Assembly: GCA_964386525.1 (NCBI GenBank)
Contig: CAYLSO010000044.1
Span: 1-25,877, forward strand
Source of the DNA: CAYLSO01 sp964386525
GTDB lineage: Bacteria > Eisenbacteria > RBG-16-71-46 > DASYSL01
Length of the DNA: 25,877 nt
Reading direction: 5' to 3'
The position numbers and the translations under genes were made by a program. Numbering within the stretch: the first letter of the stretch is position 1; each line of letters begins with the position of its first letter. Positions 9,126-16,873 of the stretch are shown here, one piece after another. The notes below the pieces were generated by a model, which worked only from the letters and a program-made list of their open reading frames with translations, ran no database searches and was not told the DNA's origin.

Positions 9126-9401
9126 GTGGAGTACGCGTGCGTCAACGCCGGCCTGCCCTTCTATCCGGGCGAGCGCGTGTGGCTCTTCGAGGTGCCGCGC
9201 GAGCTCGAGTTTGCCGAGCCGCACGCCCGTGCCGCAGCCCTGTTGTCGCCGCGGCATCTCGTCGCCGTGGTCCGGCAGCGCGGGCGCGCCTGGGTCCTGG
9301 GGCCGAGCGGCCCCACCGGGCGGCGCATGCAGGCTCTCGGCTTGCGCCGGCAACCCCGGCTCGTGTGGCGCGATCAGGTGCTGGGCTTCGTCACGCCCTG
9401 A
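9126..9401 (+). CDS. Small hypothetical protein (91 aa)
   Basis: I do not recognise this family. The GTG start has a strong purine-rich ribosome site (GGGAGGGGGAG, 9109-9119). Third codon positions are almost all G or C, as in the neighbouring genes, which supports real coding. The product has no signal peptide or membrane segment. It looks like a compact beta-rich domain with short hydrophobic strands (VWLFEVP, LVAVVRQ, AWVLGP, VLGFVTP). It lies 127 bases after lptG and 121 bases before the next gene, on the same strand, so it may be co-transcribed with the envelope genes. The alternative that this is a chance frame in GC-rich DNA is less likely given the ribosome site. Confidence 0.62.
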   Translation: MEYACVNAGLPFYPGERVWLFEVPRELEFAEPHARAAALLSPRHLVAVVRQRGRAWVLGPSGPTGRRMQALGLRRQPRLVWRDQVLGFVTP

Positions 9402-9522
9402 TCCCCCCGGCCACCCCGAAGGGTCGCCCGCGCGCTCCCGGCCGGCCCTCAACCCCTAGGGCTGGAGTGCCGATAACCGAAGCAGGACGACCGCATCCAC
9501 CTTGCCCGCCCGAGGGATCGAC

Positions 9523-10479
9523 ATGCGCTTCTCGTACTCATGGGCCAGAGCCGCGTCCGCCTTGGCGCTGGCCTGGATGCTCGCCGCCTCCACCCTGCCG
9601 CCGGCGCGGGCCGGGACGCTCACCGGCACCGTCGTGCACGAGGCGGACGCCAGCCCGGCGGCACGCGTCTGGGTCTCGGTGACGCGGGTCGGCGATCTGC
9701 TGGTCGCCATCTCTGGGAGGGCCGGCTCGCCGCGCCCGCTCCGTCGCCTGACCCGCACCGACGAACGCGGCCGCTTCGCGGCTGAGGGGCTGCCGTCCGG
9801 CGTCTACGAAGTGACGGCGGTGCCGGAGTCCCTGCCGCCGGCGCTGGCCCCGGCGCGCGCCTGTGTCCGCGCCGCCCTCGCCACCGGCAACGACCGCGCG
9901 GCCGTGGAGCTGGCCCTCACGCGGCAAGCGATCATCGAGGGACGCGCTTACCGCCGCGGCGGCGGCCCGCTGGTCGGCGCCCGCGTCGAGGTCTTCCACC
10001 ACCAGGACCAGGTCCCCATCGCCGAGGCCCGCAGCGACGATCGCGGCCTGTTCACCCTGCGCGGTCTGGAGCAGGGGTCGCGCGTGGACCTGGTGGTGAC
10101 CGGGCCGGAGGGCCTCTACCGCAAGCTCTCCGCCCTGCCGCTGCGGGCCGGGGCGATGCCGGTGGAAGTCGACCTGCCCACCTGGGACGGCCTGGCGCGC
10201 CGCCGCGTGCGGGTGCTGGTGTCGGTGCCGGCCACGGTCGGCCAGCGCCTGGAGATGGATTGGATCTCGCGGCCGGAGGATGCGCGCGAGGGCTTCCGGC
10301 GCACCGTGATGCTCGACCGCGACGCGCGCGGCGAGCTGGATTCGCCGGTCGGCATCTTCCTGGTGCGGGCGCGCGAGACGGATAGGGGCGGGCGCACGTG
10401 GATCGCGCCGCGCCTCGTCCGGGTCGAGCCGGGAGGCGAGCCGCTCACCGTGCGCGTCGAGGTCGAGCTGACTCCCTAG
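9523..10479 (+). CDS. Secreted protein with two carboxypeptidase-regulatory-like domains
   Basis: This is a 318-residue exported protein. The ATG at 9523 follows GAGGGA (9512-9517) and gives a signal peptide (MRFSYSWARAASALALAWML, cleavage near PARA-GTL). A TTG at 9502 in frame would add seven residues and is less likely. Two repeats follow with the pattern of the CarboxypepD_reg/CnaB-like beta-sandwich. The first is GTLTGTVVHEADASPAARVWV through TDERGRFAAEGLPSGVYEVTA. The second is AIIEGRAYRRGGGPLVGARVEV through SDDRGLFTLRGLEQGSRVDLVV. A third beta-rich part (residues about 210-318) ends the protein. Such domains are usually non-catalytic extracellular or periplasmic modules. No type IX sorting domain or membrane anchor is visible at the C terminus. 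It is the last rightward gene before a convergent junction. Confidence 0.8.
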   Translation: MRFSYSWARAASALALAWMLAASTLPPARAGTLTGTVVHEADASPAARVWVSVTRVGDLLVAISGRAGSPRPLRRLTRTDERGRFAAEGLPSGVYEVTAVPESLPPALAPARACVRAALATGNDRAAVELALTRQAIIEGRAYRRGGGPLVGARVEVFHHQDQVPIAEARSDDRGLFTLRGLEQGSRVDLVVTGPEGLYRKLSALPLRAGAMPVEVDLPTWDGLARRRVRVLVSVPATVGQRLEMDWISRPEDAREGFRRTVMLDRDARGELDSPVGIFLVRARETDRGGRTWIAPRLVRVEPGGEPLTVRVEVELTP

Positions 10480-10482
10480 AGC

Positions 10483-10506
10483 CGGCTGCAAGACCCCTCG
10501 CAGCCG
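10483..10506. terminator. Candidate bidirectional terminator hairpin
   Basis: A perfect 7-base stem CGGCTGC / GCAGCCG (10483-10489 and 10500-10506) with a 10-base loop lies in the 50-base gap between convergent genes. It has no T-tract, so intrinsic termination is uncertain. The location between facing stop codons is the main support. Confidence 0.4.
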
Positions 10507-10529
10507 CGTCTCGTCCGCGCCGCCCCGCC

Positions 10530-11366
10530 TCAGGCCCGCAGCCGCGCGCCGCGCCCGGCCGGCGCCAGATCCACCACGTCCCAGCGCGCGCAGGCCTCCA
10601 CGTCCGCCACGAAGCTCGGGCCCAGGGTCGCCAGGTAGCGGCCGTGGGCCGACTCCGTCACCCGGCGCCGGGTCTCCGCCTCGCTCTCCGGCGCCAGGGA
10701 TAGGGCTCCGCCGTCCGCCCTCACCTCCGCGTCCCGACCGGCCTCGGCCAGCCGCTGCATGAGCCGCAGGACGAAGAGCGCCCCACACGCCGTGTCCTCC
10801 TCCGCCGGCTCGCCCAGCTTGCCCGCGCAGACCACGTGCAGGTCGGCCTGTTCCTCTTCCAAGGGCAGTTCCGCGGCCCCCGGGTCGCGCCCCGCGAGCC
10901 ACGCCGCGGCGGCCCGAACCGCCGCGTCCAGATTGACGAACGCCGCCGCCCACTGCGCGGCGGCATCGTGCGTCGCCAGGAAAGCGAGGGAGCCGTTGGT
11001 CGAGGCGAAGAGCAGCGTGGCGCCGCGCACGCGCTCGGGCGGGTACTCGAAGGGCGAGTTGCCGAGGTCGAAGCCGCGGATGCGCAGGCCCTCGCGCTCG
11101 CCGCACAGCAGGAACGGCCGGCGCGCGTGCGCCTGGGCGGCGCGGGCCAGCTCCGGCTCGGCGAAGAACTGCGCCTCTCGCGCCCCAGCGGCGAAGGCGT
11201 GGGCCAGCGTGCTGGTGGTGCGCAGCACGTCGATCAGCACCGCGGCGTAGGCCGGGCCGCGGCTGGCCGGAGAGAGAGAGAGCCCGACCTCGGGCGGCGT
11301 CCGCGGCCGGGGCTCGCGCGCCGGCGGCACGGGGTGGAGCCGGATGCGGACCGGCCGCTCCGGCAC
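10530..11366 (-). CDS. comB: ComB-family 2-phosphosulfolactate phosphatase
   Basis: This belongs to the ComB family, whose characterised members hydrolyse 2-phospho-3-sulfolactate to sulfolactate in coenzyme M synthesis. In most bacteria the true substrate is unproven. Family motifs are visible: IDVLRTTSTLAHAFAAGA near the N terminus, LLCGEREG, FDLGNSPFEY, ATLLFASTNGS, and CAGKLGEPAEEDTACGA. It has about 278 residues, normal for the family. The start is ambiguous: GTG codons at 11381, 11378 and 11366 are all in frame just after the accC stop (11393). I prefer 11366, which has GGTGGGG six bases upstream and gives VPERPVRIRLHP. It is the last gene of the minus-strand run, 26 bases or less from accC, so probably co-transcribed. 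No other coenzyme M or sulfolactate gene is in the window. Confidence 0.82.
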   Translation of the reverse strand: MPERPVRIRLHPVPPAREPRPRTPPEVGLSLSPASRGPAYAAVLIDVLRTTSTLAHAFAAGAREAQFFAEPELARAAQAHARRPFLLCGEREGLRIRGFDLGNSPFEYPPERVRGATLLFASTNGSLAFLATHDAAAQWAAAFVNLDAAVRAAAAWLAGRDPGAAELPLEEEQADLHVVCAGKLGEPAEEDTACGALFVLRLMQRLAEAGRDAEVRADGGALSLAPESEAETRRRVTESAHGRYLATLGPSFVADVEACARWDVVDLAPAGRGARLRA

Positions 11367-11392
11367 GGGGTGCCCCACCACCCGCCCCGCTC

Positions 11393-12769
11393 TCAGGCCG
11401 CCGGCCCGGCCGCCGGCGCTTTGGCCCACTCCGCGAACCAGGCGGCCACGATGCCGGTGTCGAGGTCGCCGCGGATGAAGCGCGGCTCCTGCAGGGCCTT
11501 GAGGTGGAACGGCACGGTCGACGAGACGCCCTCGATGATGACCTCCTCCAGGGCCAGCACCATGCGCCGCCGCGCCTCCTCGCGGTCCTTGCCACGGGTC
11601 ACGATCTTGGCGAGCAGCGAGTCGTAGTGCGGCGGCACCTGATAGCCCTGGTAGACGTGCGAGTCGACGCGCACGCCCGGGCCGCCGGGCTTGTACCAGT
11701 AGGTGATCGTGCCCGGCGTAGGGCGGAAGTTCTTGTCCGGGTCCTCGGCATTGATCCGGCACTCGATGGCGTGGCCGCGCAGCACCACGTCCTCCTGGGT
11801 GAGCGTCAGCGGCTCGCCGGCGGCCACGCGGATCTGCTCCTTGACCAGGTCGAGACCGGTGACCTCCTCGGTGACCGGGTGCTCCACCTGGATGCGCGTG
11901 TTCATCTCCATGAAGTAGAAGCGCCCGTCGGGGTCCATGAGGAACTCCATGGTCCCCACCGAGTGGTAGCCGATGGCCTTGGCGCCGCCCACCGCCATCG
12001 CCCCCACCCGCTGGCGCACCTCCTCGCTCACCGCCGCCGACGGGCTCTCCTCGATGAGCTTCTGGTTGTTGCGCTGCACGGAGCACTCGCGCTCGCCGAG
12101 GTGGACGATGTTGCCCTGCGCGTCGCCGAGCAGCTGGAACTCGATGTGGCGCGGCTTGACCACCCGCTTCTCGACATATAGCGCGCCGTTGCCGAACGCC
12201 GCCTCGGCCTCGGCGCGCGCGATCTTGAAGCCGGTGCGGAAGGACTGCTCGTCGCTGGCCAGGCGCATGCCGCGCCCACCGCCGCCGGCCGCCGCCTTGA
12301 TCATCACCGGAAAGCCGATGCGCCGCGCCACCGCCAGCGCTTCGTCCTCGTCCTCGATCGTCCCCTCGCTGCCCTCGATCACCGGCAGGCCCGCCAGCTT
12401 CATCAGCCGCCGCGCCTCGGCCTTGTCGCCCATCTTGCGGATGGTCTCGGCAGACGGGCCGATGAAGGTGAAGCCGCTCGACTCGCAGGCCTCGGCGAAC
12501 TGCGGATTCTCGGCCAGGAAGCCGTAGCCGGGGTGCACGGCCTGGGCGCCGGTGATCTCGGCAGCGGCTAGGATGCGCGGGATGTGCAGGTAGGACTGCG
12601 GCCCCGGGGGAGGCCCGATGCAGACGGCCTCGTCGGCGAGGCGCACGTGCAGCGAGTCGCGGTCCGCCTCCGAGTAGACGGCCACCGGCTGGATACCCAG
12701 TTCCCGGCAGGCGCGGAGGATGCGCAGGGCGATCTCGCCCCGGTTGGCGATCAGGACTTTCTTGAACAA
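11393..12769 (-). CDS. accC: Acetyl-CoA carboxylase, biotin carboxylase subunit
   Basis: Biotin carboxylase makes carboxybiotin on AccB from bicarbonate and ATP, the first half-reaction of malonyl-CoA synthesis. The protein has 458 residues, close to the usual 445-450. The N-terminal domain starts FKKVLIANRGEIALRILRA. The ATP-grasp glycine loop KAAAGGGGRGMRLA is at about 158-171, and the catalytic segment EMNTRIQVEHPVTEEVTG at about 288-305, with the C-terminal biotin carboxylase domain after it. At 231-237 the sequence is VQRNNQK where the E. coli enzyme has MQRRHQK, so an Asn stands at the nucleotide-contacting His position; related variants are known. The start is TTG (12769) with no strong ribosome site. 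Unusually, its partner accB is not adjacent: pilT lies between them. Confidence 0.95.
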   Translation of the reverse strand: MFKKVLIANRGEIALRILRACRELGIQPVAVYSEADRDSLHVRLADEAVCIGPPPGPQSYLHIPRILAAAEITGAQAVHPGYGFLAENPQFAEACESSGFTFIGPSAETIRKMGDKAEARRLMKLAGLPVIEGSEGTIEDEDEALAVARRIGFPVMIKAAAGGGGRGMRLASDEQSFRTGFKIARAEAEAAFGNGALYVEKRVVKPRHIEFQLLGDAQGNIVHLGERECSVQRNNQKLIEESPSAAVSEEVRQRVGAMAVGGAKAIGYHSVGTMEFLMDPDGRFYFMEMNTRIQVEHPVTEEVTGLDLVKEQIRVAAGEPLTLTQEDVVLRGHAIECRINAEDPDKNFRPTPGTITYWYKPGGPGVRVDSHVYQGYQVPPHYDSLLAKIVTRGKDREEARRRMVLALEEVIIEGVSSTVPFHLKALQEPRFIRGDLDTGIVAAWFAEWAKAPAAGPAA

Positions 12770-12781
12770 GGGGTCCGCCGC

Positions 12782-12836
12782 GACGCCGAGGCCCAGGCGG
12801 GCCGCGGGGCGGCCGCCGCGGCGCCGCCCCGGCGTC
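12782..12836 (-). other. GC-rich hairpin in the pilT-accC gap
   Basis: Within the 159-base gap ahead of accC, GGGGCGGC (12806-12813) pairs perfectly with GCCGCCCC (12823-12830) around a 9-base loop. Outside it GACGCC (12782-12787) pairs with GGCGTC (12831-12836), with an 18-base unpaired side. No T-run follows. It could be an attenuator or an mRNA-stabilising structure in the accC leader, or simply a product of base composition. Confidence 0.35.
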
Positions 12837-12928
12837 TGCGGGCGACGCAGGGCGGCATTCTAGGGGCAGCAGCGCCCGGCGGCAAGGCGGGCCGCGCGAC
12901 GGGGGGGCGGGGGCGCGCTCCGGCGGGC

Positions 12929-14101
12929 CTACTCCCGCATCTGCCAGTCGCCGCCGTCCAGGCCGGCCGACGTCGGGCGCGTGTTGTGCTCGAGCATGCC
13001 GCGCTCCACCGGCTGCCAGCGCCGGTCGGAGGTGGCCTGGATGCCCTTGAGGTGCAGCTGGAACTCGCTCGCGTTGGTGCAGTGGCGCAGGGCTTCCTCC
13101 TCGCTGACGAGGCCGCCCTTGAACAGGGACATCACCGACTGGTCGAAGGTCTGCATGCCGTACTGGGTCACGCCATCCTGGATGACCTGCCGCAGCGTGT
13201 GCGTCTTTTCGGGGTTGAGCAGGATCTCCTGCACGGTCGGCGTGCTGACCAGAACCTCGACGGCCACCACGCGCCCGGTGCCGAGCTTCGGCACCAGCCG
13301 CTGGCAGATGACCGCCTTGAGGTTGCTGGCCATGGAGCGGCGGATCTCGTCGTGCTGGTGCGGCGGGAAGAACGACAGGATGCGCTGCACGGTCTGCACG
13401 GCGTCGGTGGTGTGCAGGGTGGTGAGAACCAGGTGCCCGGTGTCGGCCGCCATGAGCACCGTCTCCATCGTCACCCGGTCGCGGTTCTCGCCCACCAGGA
13501 TGACGTCGGGGTCCTGGCGCAGGATGTGGCGCAGCCCGTCGACGAAGGTGTGCGTGTCCACCCCCACCTCGCGCTGGTGGATGCAGGACATGCGGTCGCG
13601 GTGCAGGAACTCGATGGGGTCCTCGATGGTGATGATGTTCTTGGCCATCTCGCGGTTGACCGCGTCCACCAGGGCGGCCAGCGTGGTGGACTTGCCCACC
13701 CCGGTGGGCCCGGTCACCAGCACCAGGCCGCGCGGCAGGAAGGCCTGATTGCGCACCGACAGCGGCAACCCCAGGTCCTCGAACGGCGGGATCTCGACCG
13801 GGATATGGCGGAAGGCCATGGCGAGCGTGCCGCGCTGCTGGAAGACGTTGGCGCGGAAGCGCGCCATCCCCGGCACGCCGAAGGAGAAATCCACTTCGCG
13901 GTGCGTGTCGAACTCGCCGCGCTGGCGGGGCGTGAGCATCTGGTCCAGCCAGGCCTCGAGGTCCTCGTTGATCGGGATGCCGACACCGTCGATGCCGAAG
14001 AGGTTGCCGTCGACGCGGATCAGGGGCGGGCTGCCGACCTTCACGTGCAGGTCGGACGCGCGCGTCCCCATCATGGTCTCGAGGAGTGCTCTGAGGTTCA
14101 T
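12929..14101 (-). CDS. pilT: PilT/PilU-type twitching-motility ATPase
   Basis: This is a hexameric secretion-type ATPase that, in type IV pilus systems, powers pilus retraction from the cytoplasmic side. It has 390 residues (PilT is usually 345-380). Visible motifs are the N-terminal SDLHVKVGSPPLIRVDG, Walker A GPTGVGKST (131-139), Asp box ITIEDPIEF (157-165), Walker B RQDPDVILVGE (195-205) and His box TGHLVLTTLHTTDA. The usual GEMRD is GENRD here, and the PilT C-terminal AIRNLIRE-like motif is replaced by TLRQVIQDG, followed by GMQTFDQSV. The last about 40 residues (from QATSDRRWQPVER) are extra. The ATG start has GAGG six bases upstream. No pilin, PilB, PilC or secretin gene is nearby. It sits between accB and accC. 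Retraction ATPase is the best call; PilU-like or another GspE-superfamily role remains possible. Confidence 0.88.
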   Translation of the reverse strand: MNLRALLETMMGTRASDLHVKVGSPPLIRVDGNLFGIDGVGIPINEDLEAWLDQMLTPRQRGEFDTHREVDFSFGVPGMARFRANVFQQRGTLAMAFRHIPVEIPPFEDLGLPLSVRNQAFLPRGLVLVTGPTGVGKSTTLAALVDAVNREMAKNIITIEDPIEFLHRDRMSCIHQREVGVDTHTFVDGLRHILRQDPDVILVGENRDRVTMETVLMAADTGHLVLTTLHTTDAVQTVQRILSFFPPHQHDEIRRSMASNLKAVICQRLVPKLGTGRVVAVEVLVSTPTVQEILLNPEKTHTLRQVIQDGVTQYGMQTFDQSVMSLFKGGLVSEEEALRHCTNASEFQLHLKGIQATSDRRWQPVERGMLEHNTRPTSAGLDGGDWQMRE

Positions 14102-14146
14102 CCGGCGCCTCGCCCGATCCGCGAGGCGCCACGCCCGGCCGGCGGG

Positions 14147-14590
14147 CTAGCCCTGCGGATCGATCAGGAAAAGAACCTGCCCGTACTCGACGGGCTGCCC
14201 GTTCTCGACCGCGATCTTGGCCACGCGTCCGCGCACCTCGGACTCGATCTCGTTCATCAGCTTCATGGCCTCGATGATGCACACGGTCTGGCCCGCGTCG
14301 ATGCGGTCCCCCACCTCGACGTAGGGGTCGGCATCGGGCGCAGGCGCCCGGTAGAACGTGCCGACCATGGGTGAGACGACCTTGACCAACCGGTCCTCGG
14401 CCGAAGCCGGGGCGGCGGCCGGCGGCGCGGCAGGGGCCGGCATCGCCGGCACCACGACCGGGGCCGCGGGCCCAGGGGCAGGATGCCAGGCCGAGATGCG
14501 GACGGTCCGCCCGCCCTCGGTCACCTCCAACTCGCCGATTCCAGTGCGTTTGACGAGCCGGATCAGCTTGCGAATCTCATCGATGTCCAA
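14147..14590 (-). CDS. accB: Acetyl-CoA carboxylase, biotin carboxyl carrier protein
   Basis: AccB carries the biotin that shuttles carboxyl groups between biotin carboxylase and carboxyltransferase. The protein has 147 residues, a normal length. It has an N-terminal helical segment (MDIDEIRKLIRLVKRTGIGELEV), a flexible Pro/Ala linker at about 36-63 typical of AccB, and a biotinyl domain from about residue 70. The acceptor motif EAMKLMNE places biotin on Lys110. The start is TTG (14590), nine bases after the efp stop, with TAGGGG upstream at good spacing, which suggests translational coupling to efp. It is followed by pilT after 45 bases rather than directly by accC. Confidence 0.94.
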   Translation of the reverse strand: MDIDEIRKLIRLVKRTGIGELEVTEGGRTVRISAWHPAPGPAAPVVVPAMPAPAAPPAAAPASAEDRLVKVVSPMVGTFYRAPAPDADPYVEVGDRIDAGQTVCIIEAMKLMNEIESEVRGRVAKIAVENGQPVEYGQVLFLIDPQG

Positions 14591-14599
14591 GGCGCGCCC

Positions 14600-15163
14600 C
14601 TAGCGGCTCACCCGCTCTACATATCGGCCGGTTCGAGTGTCCACTTTAACCACGTCCCCCTCCTGGATGAACAGCGGCACCTGGACCACAGTCCCAGTCT
14701 CGAGGGTCGCGGACTTGTACAGGTTGGATACGGTGTTGCCCCGCACGCCCGGTTCCGCCTCCTTCACCGCCAGCTCGACGAAGTACGGCAACTCGGCGGT
14801 GAGGGGGCGCCCCTGGTGGGTGACCAGCGAGATGACCATCCCCTCCTTGAGGTAGGCCTCCCCGCCACCCAGGGTCTCCTTGGGCAGTTCGAACTGGTCG
14901 AAGGTCTCCGTGTTCATGAAGTGCAGCGTGCCGCCCGCCTCGTAGAGGAACTGGACGGATTCGTCGCGCACCTCGGCCTCGGTGACTTTCTCCCCGGCGT
15001 TCCAGGTGCGGTCGATGATCTGCCCGGTGAGCAGGTTCTTGAGCTTGGTGCGCACGAAGGCCCCGCCCTTGCCGGGCTTCACGTGCTGGAACTCGACGAT
15101 ACGATAGAGCTGTCCCTCGAACTCGAGGGCCAAGCCGTTGCGGAAGTCTGCGGTCGTTGCCAT
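14600..15163 (-). CDS. efp: Translation elongation factor P
   Basis: EF-P binds between the P and E sites of stalled ribosomes and promotes peptide bond formation at polyproline stretches. The protein has 187 residues with the three-domain, tRNA-like layout. The N-terminal KOW-like domain runs from ATTADFRNGLALEFEGQLYR. The tip loop is HVKPGKGGAF with Lys32 at the site that is modified in many bacteria. The C-terminal signature region is KSATLETGTVVQVPLFIQEGD. The ATG at 15163 was chosen because it matches the family N terminus; an upstream in-frame start would add 40 non-conserved residues. The Lys tip is compatible with beta-lysylation, but no modifying enzyme gene is in the window. It lies between aroQ and accB, a common arrangement. 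Confidence 0.96.
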   Translation of the reverse strand: MATTADFRNGLALEFEGQLYRIVEFQHVKPGKGGAFVRTKLKNLLTGQIIDRTWNAGEKVTEAEVRDESVQFLYEAGGTLHFMNTETFDQFELPKETLGGGEAYLKEGMVISLVTHQGRPLTAELPYFVELAVKEAEPGVRGNTVSNLYKSATLETGTVVQVPLFIQEGDVVKVDTRTGRYVERVSR

Positions 15164-15234
15164 GTCGTCTCTTGCGAAGGCCTTTCCGAATGCCGGCCTG
15201 GGTGTCCCCGGGGCCCCCCCCGCCGCTACCGGGA

Positions 15235-15681
15235 TCAGCGCCCGGCGTCGCGCAGATGCGCCGCTAAGGCCCGCAGCCCCCACTCGTACGAGCGGGGCCC
15301 GAAGCCGGCCACGCTACCCACCGCCGCGCGCGCCGTCCACGAGTGGCGGCGGTACTCCTCGCGCGCCGCGGGGTTGCTGAGGTGAACCTCGACTGCCGGC
15401 AGCCCGACGCCGGCGAGCCCATCGTAGAGGGCCAGGCTGGTATGCGTGAGGGCGCCCGGGTTGAGGAGCACCCCCGCGAAGCGCCCGCGGGCGGCGTGCA
15501 GCGCATCGAGGAGCGCGCCCTCGTGATTGGACTGCACGCACTCCACCTCGACGCCAAGTTCGGCCGCCACCTGCCGCAACCTGCCCTCGATCTCGGCGAG
15601 CGTGGTCTTGCCGTAGATCTCCGGCTCGCGGCTGCCCAGCAGGTTCAGGTTCGGCCCGTTGAGGACGAGGATGCGCGTCAT
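15235..15681 (-). CDS. aroQ: 3-dehydroquinate dehydratase, type II
   Basis: This enzyme dehydrates 3-dehydroquinate to 3-dehydroshikimate, step three of the shikimate pathway. It has 148 residues, standard for the dodecameric type II enzyme. Motifs seen are LVLNGPNLNLLGSREPEIYG with Arg18 and catalytic Tyr23, QSNHEG at 50-55, LLNPGALTHTS with His80, and EVHLSNPAAREEYR with His100 and Asn103. The ATG start is preceded by GGGAGA. It lies 12 bases after aroB, so it follows directly on the enzyme that makes its substrate, and 71 bases before efp. Confidence 0.96.
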   Translation of the reverse strand: MTRILVLNGPNLNLLGSREPEIYGKTTLAEIEGRLRQVAAELGVEVECVQSNHEGALLDALHAARGRFAGVLLNPGALTHTSLALYDGLAGVGLPAVEVHLSNPAAREEYRRHSWTARAAVGSVAGFGPRSYEWGLRALAAHLRDAGR

Positions 15682-15693
15682 GCCGGGGTCTCC

Positions 15694-16794
15694 CTAGGGC
15701 TCGGCCCCCAGACTTCGTAGGGCCCGCACCAGCGCCTCGCGGGACAAGTTCTGGCGGACCCTAGCAACCCCCACCCCCGCCGTCAACACGAACGCCAGCC
15801 CGCGCCCCGAACGTTTTTTGTCTAACTCCAAGTAAGGCCAAAGCTTACGGATGGAGACCCGGGGCCAGCTCCGGGCCAGGCCGAAGCGCGCCAGCAGCGC
15901 AGCCTGGCGCGCCTCGGCCGCCTCATCCAGCAGCCCAGCCTGGACAGACACCCGGGCGGCCGCCCGCATCCCGAGAGCCACCGCCTCGCCGTGCAGCCAC
16001 CGGCGGTAGGCCCCGGCGGCCTCGATGGCGTGGCCCACCGTGTGACCGTAGTTGAGCAGCCGCCGCCGCCCCCGGTCGCGCTCGTCCGCCTGGACGAGTC
16101 GCGCCTTGGCCCGCACTGCACCCCATAGCGCGGCGTGCAGCGGCCCGGGGGCGAGCGCCAGGATCGCCTCGGCGTGGCGCTCGAGCTGGCCGAAGAGGCG
16201 TGCATCGAGGGCCATCCCCACCTTGATCACCTCCGCCAGACCGGAGCGCAGATGGCGCACCGGCAGGGTCGCGAGTGTGCGCGGGTCGATGACCACCAGC
16301 CGGGGCGCGTGGAACGCCCCGACCAGATTCTTGCCCGCCGGCAGGTCCACGCCGGTCTTCCCGCCGATGGCCGAGTCGGCTTGGGCGAGCAGCGTGGTCG
16401 GGACCTGGACGAGGGGCAGCCCGCGCAGGTAGGTGGCGGCCACGAAGCCCGCCAGGTCGCCCGCCACTCCCCCGCCCAGGGCCACCACGCAGGTCTCGCG
16501 GTCCACGCCGAGGTCGGCGAAATGAGCGTAGAGGCTCCCAGCGGTGCGCAAAGTCTTGGAGCGCTCTCCGGGCGGGAACGCGACGAGGCTCGCAGCCAGG
16601 CCGGCGCGGCGCAGCGCCGTCAGGACGCGCGGCGCGTAGAGCGCGGCGACGGTGGCATCGCTGACCACTACGGCGCGGGCGCCGAGGCCCGAGGCCCTCA
16701 TCAGGCGCCCGAGGCGGTCGAGCGCGCCCGGCCCGACGAGGACGCGGTAGGCTCCCGAGGCCGAGCGCACGGTGAGGCTCTGGAGGGCGGTCAC
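15694..16794 (-). CDS. aroB: 3-dehydroquinate synthase
   Basis: This enzyme converts DAHP to 3-dehydroquinate using NAD+ and a divalent metal, step two of the shikimate pathway. It has 366 residues, the usual length. The NAD-binding part includes PPGERSKTLRTAG at about 74-86 and ALGGGVAGDLAGFVAATYLRG at about 105-125. The substrate segment is PTTLLAQADSAIGGKTGVDLPAGKNLVGAFHAP. Metal ligands can be assigned as Glu188 (LAEVIK), His251 (NYGHTVGHAIE) and His268 (LHGEAVALGM). The GTG at 16794 gives VTALQSLTVRS, matching the usual short N terminus; longer in-frame readings run into low-complexity sequence and the preceding gene. Confidence 0.95.
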   Translation of the reverse strand: MTALQSLTVRSASGAYRVLVGPGALDRLGRLMRASGLGARAVVVSDATVAALYAPRVLTALRRAGLAASLVAFPPGERSKTLRTAGSLYAHFADLGVDRETCVVALGGGVAGDLAGFVAATYLRGLPLVQVPTTLLAQADSAIGGKTGVDLPAGKNLVGAFHAPRLVVIDPRTLATLPVRHLRSGLAEVIKVGMALDARLFGQLERHAEAILALAPGPLHAALWGAVRAKARLVQADERDRGRRRLLNYGHTVGHAIEAAGAYRRWLHGEAVALGMRAAARVSVQAGLLDEAAEARQAALLARFGLARSWPRVSIRKLWPYLELDKKRSGRGLAFVLTAGVGVARVRQNLSREALVRALRSLGAEP

Positions 16795-16873
16795 GGGCCG
16801 GACGCTACCACTGGCAGGGGGAGGGAGAAAACGGCGATCGGGGACTCGCAGCCGCGGCCGGGGCGGCCCGCCC

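Noticed and set aside
7700..9145. Minus-strand frame of 481 codons opposite lptF, lptG and the small gene
   Set aside because: It is antisense to lptG; the His/Gln/Gly/Arg-rich content is a shadow of GC-rich codons.
12897..12925. G-rich run as a possible G-quadruplex
   Set aside because: The fourth G run is more than ten bases away, and the strand carrying the Gs is not the transcribed message, so support is too weak.
10530..14282. A 1250-codon open minus-strand frame through pilT, accC and comB
   Set aside because: Only its last part (comB) is real. The rest is Arg/Gly/Ala/Pro/His-rich antiframe sequence overlapping clearly recognised pilT and accC in another frame.
12584..14374. Plus-strand frame of 596 codons opposite pilT and accC
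   Set aside because: It lies antisense to two genes with complete motif sets, and its composition is typical of shadow frames in GC-rich DNA.
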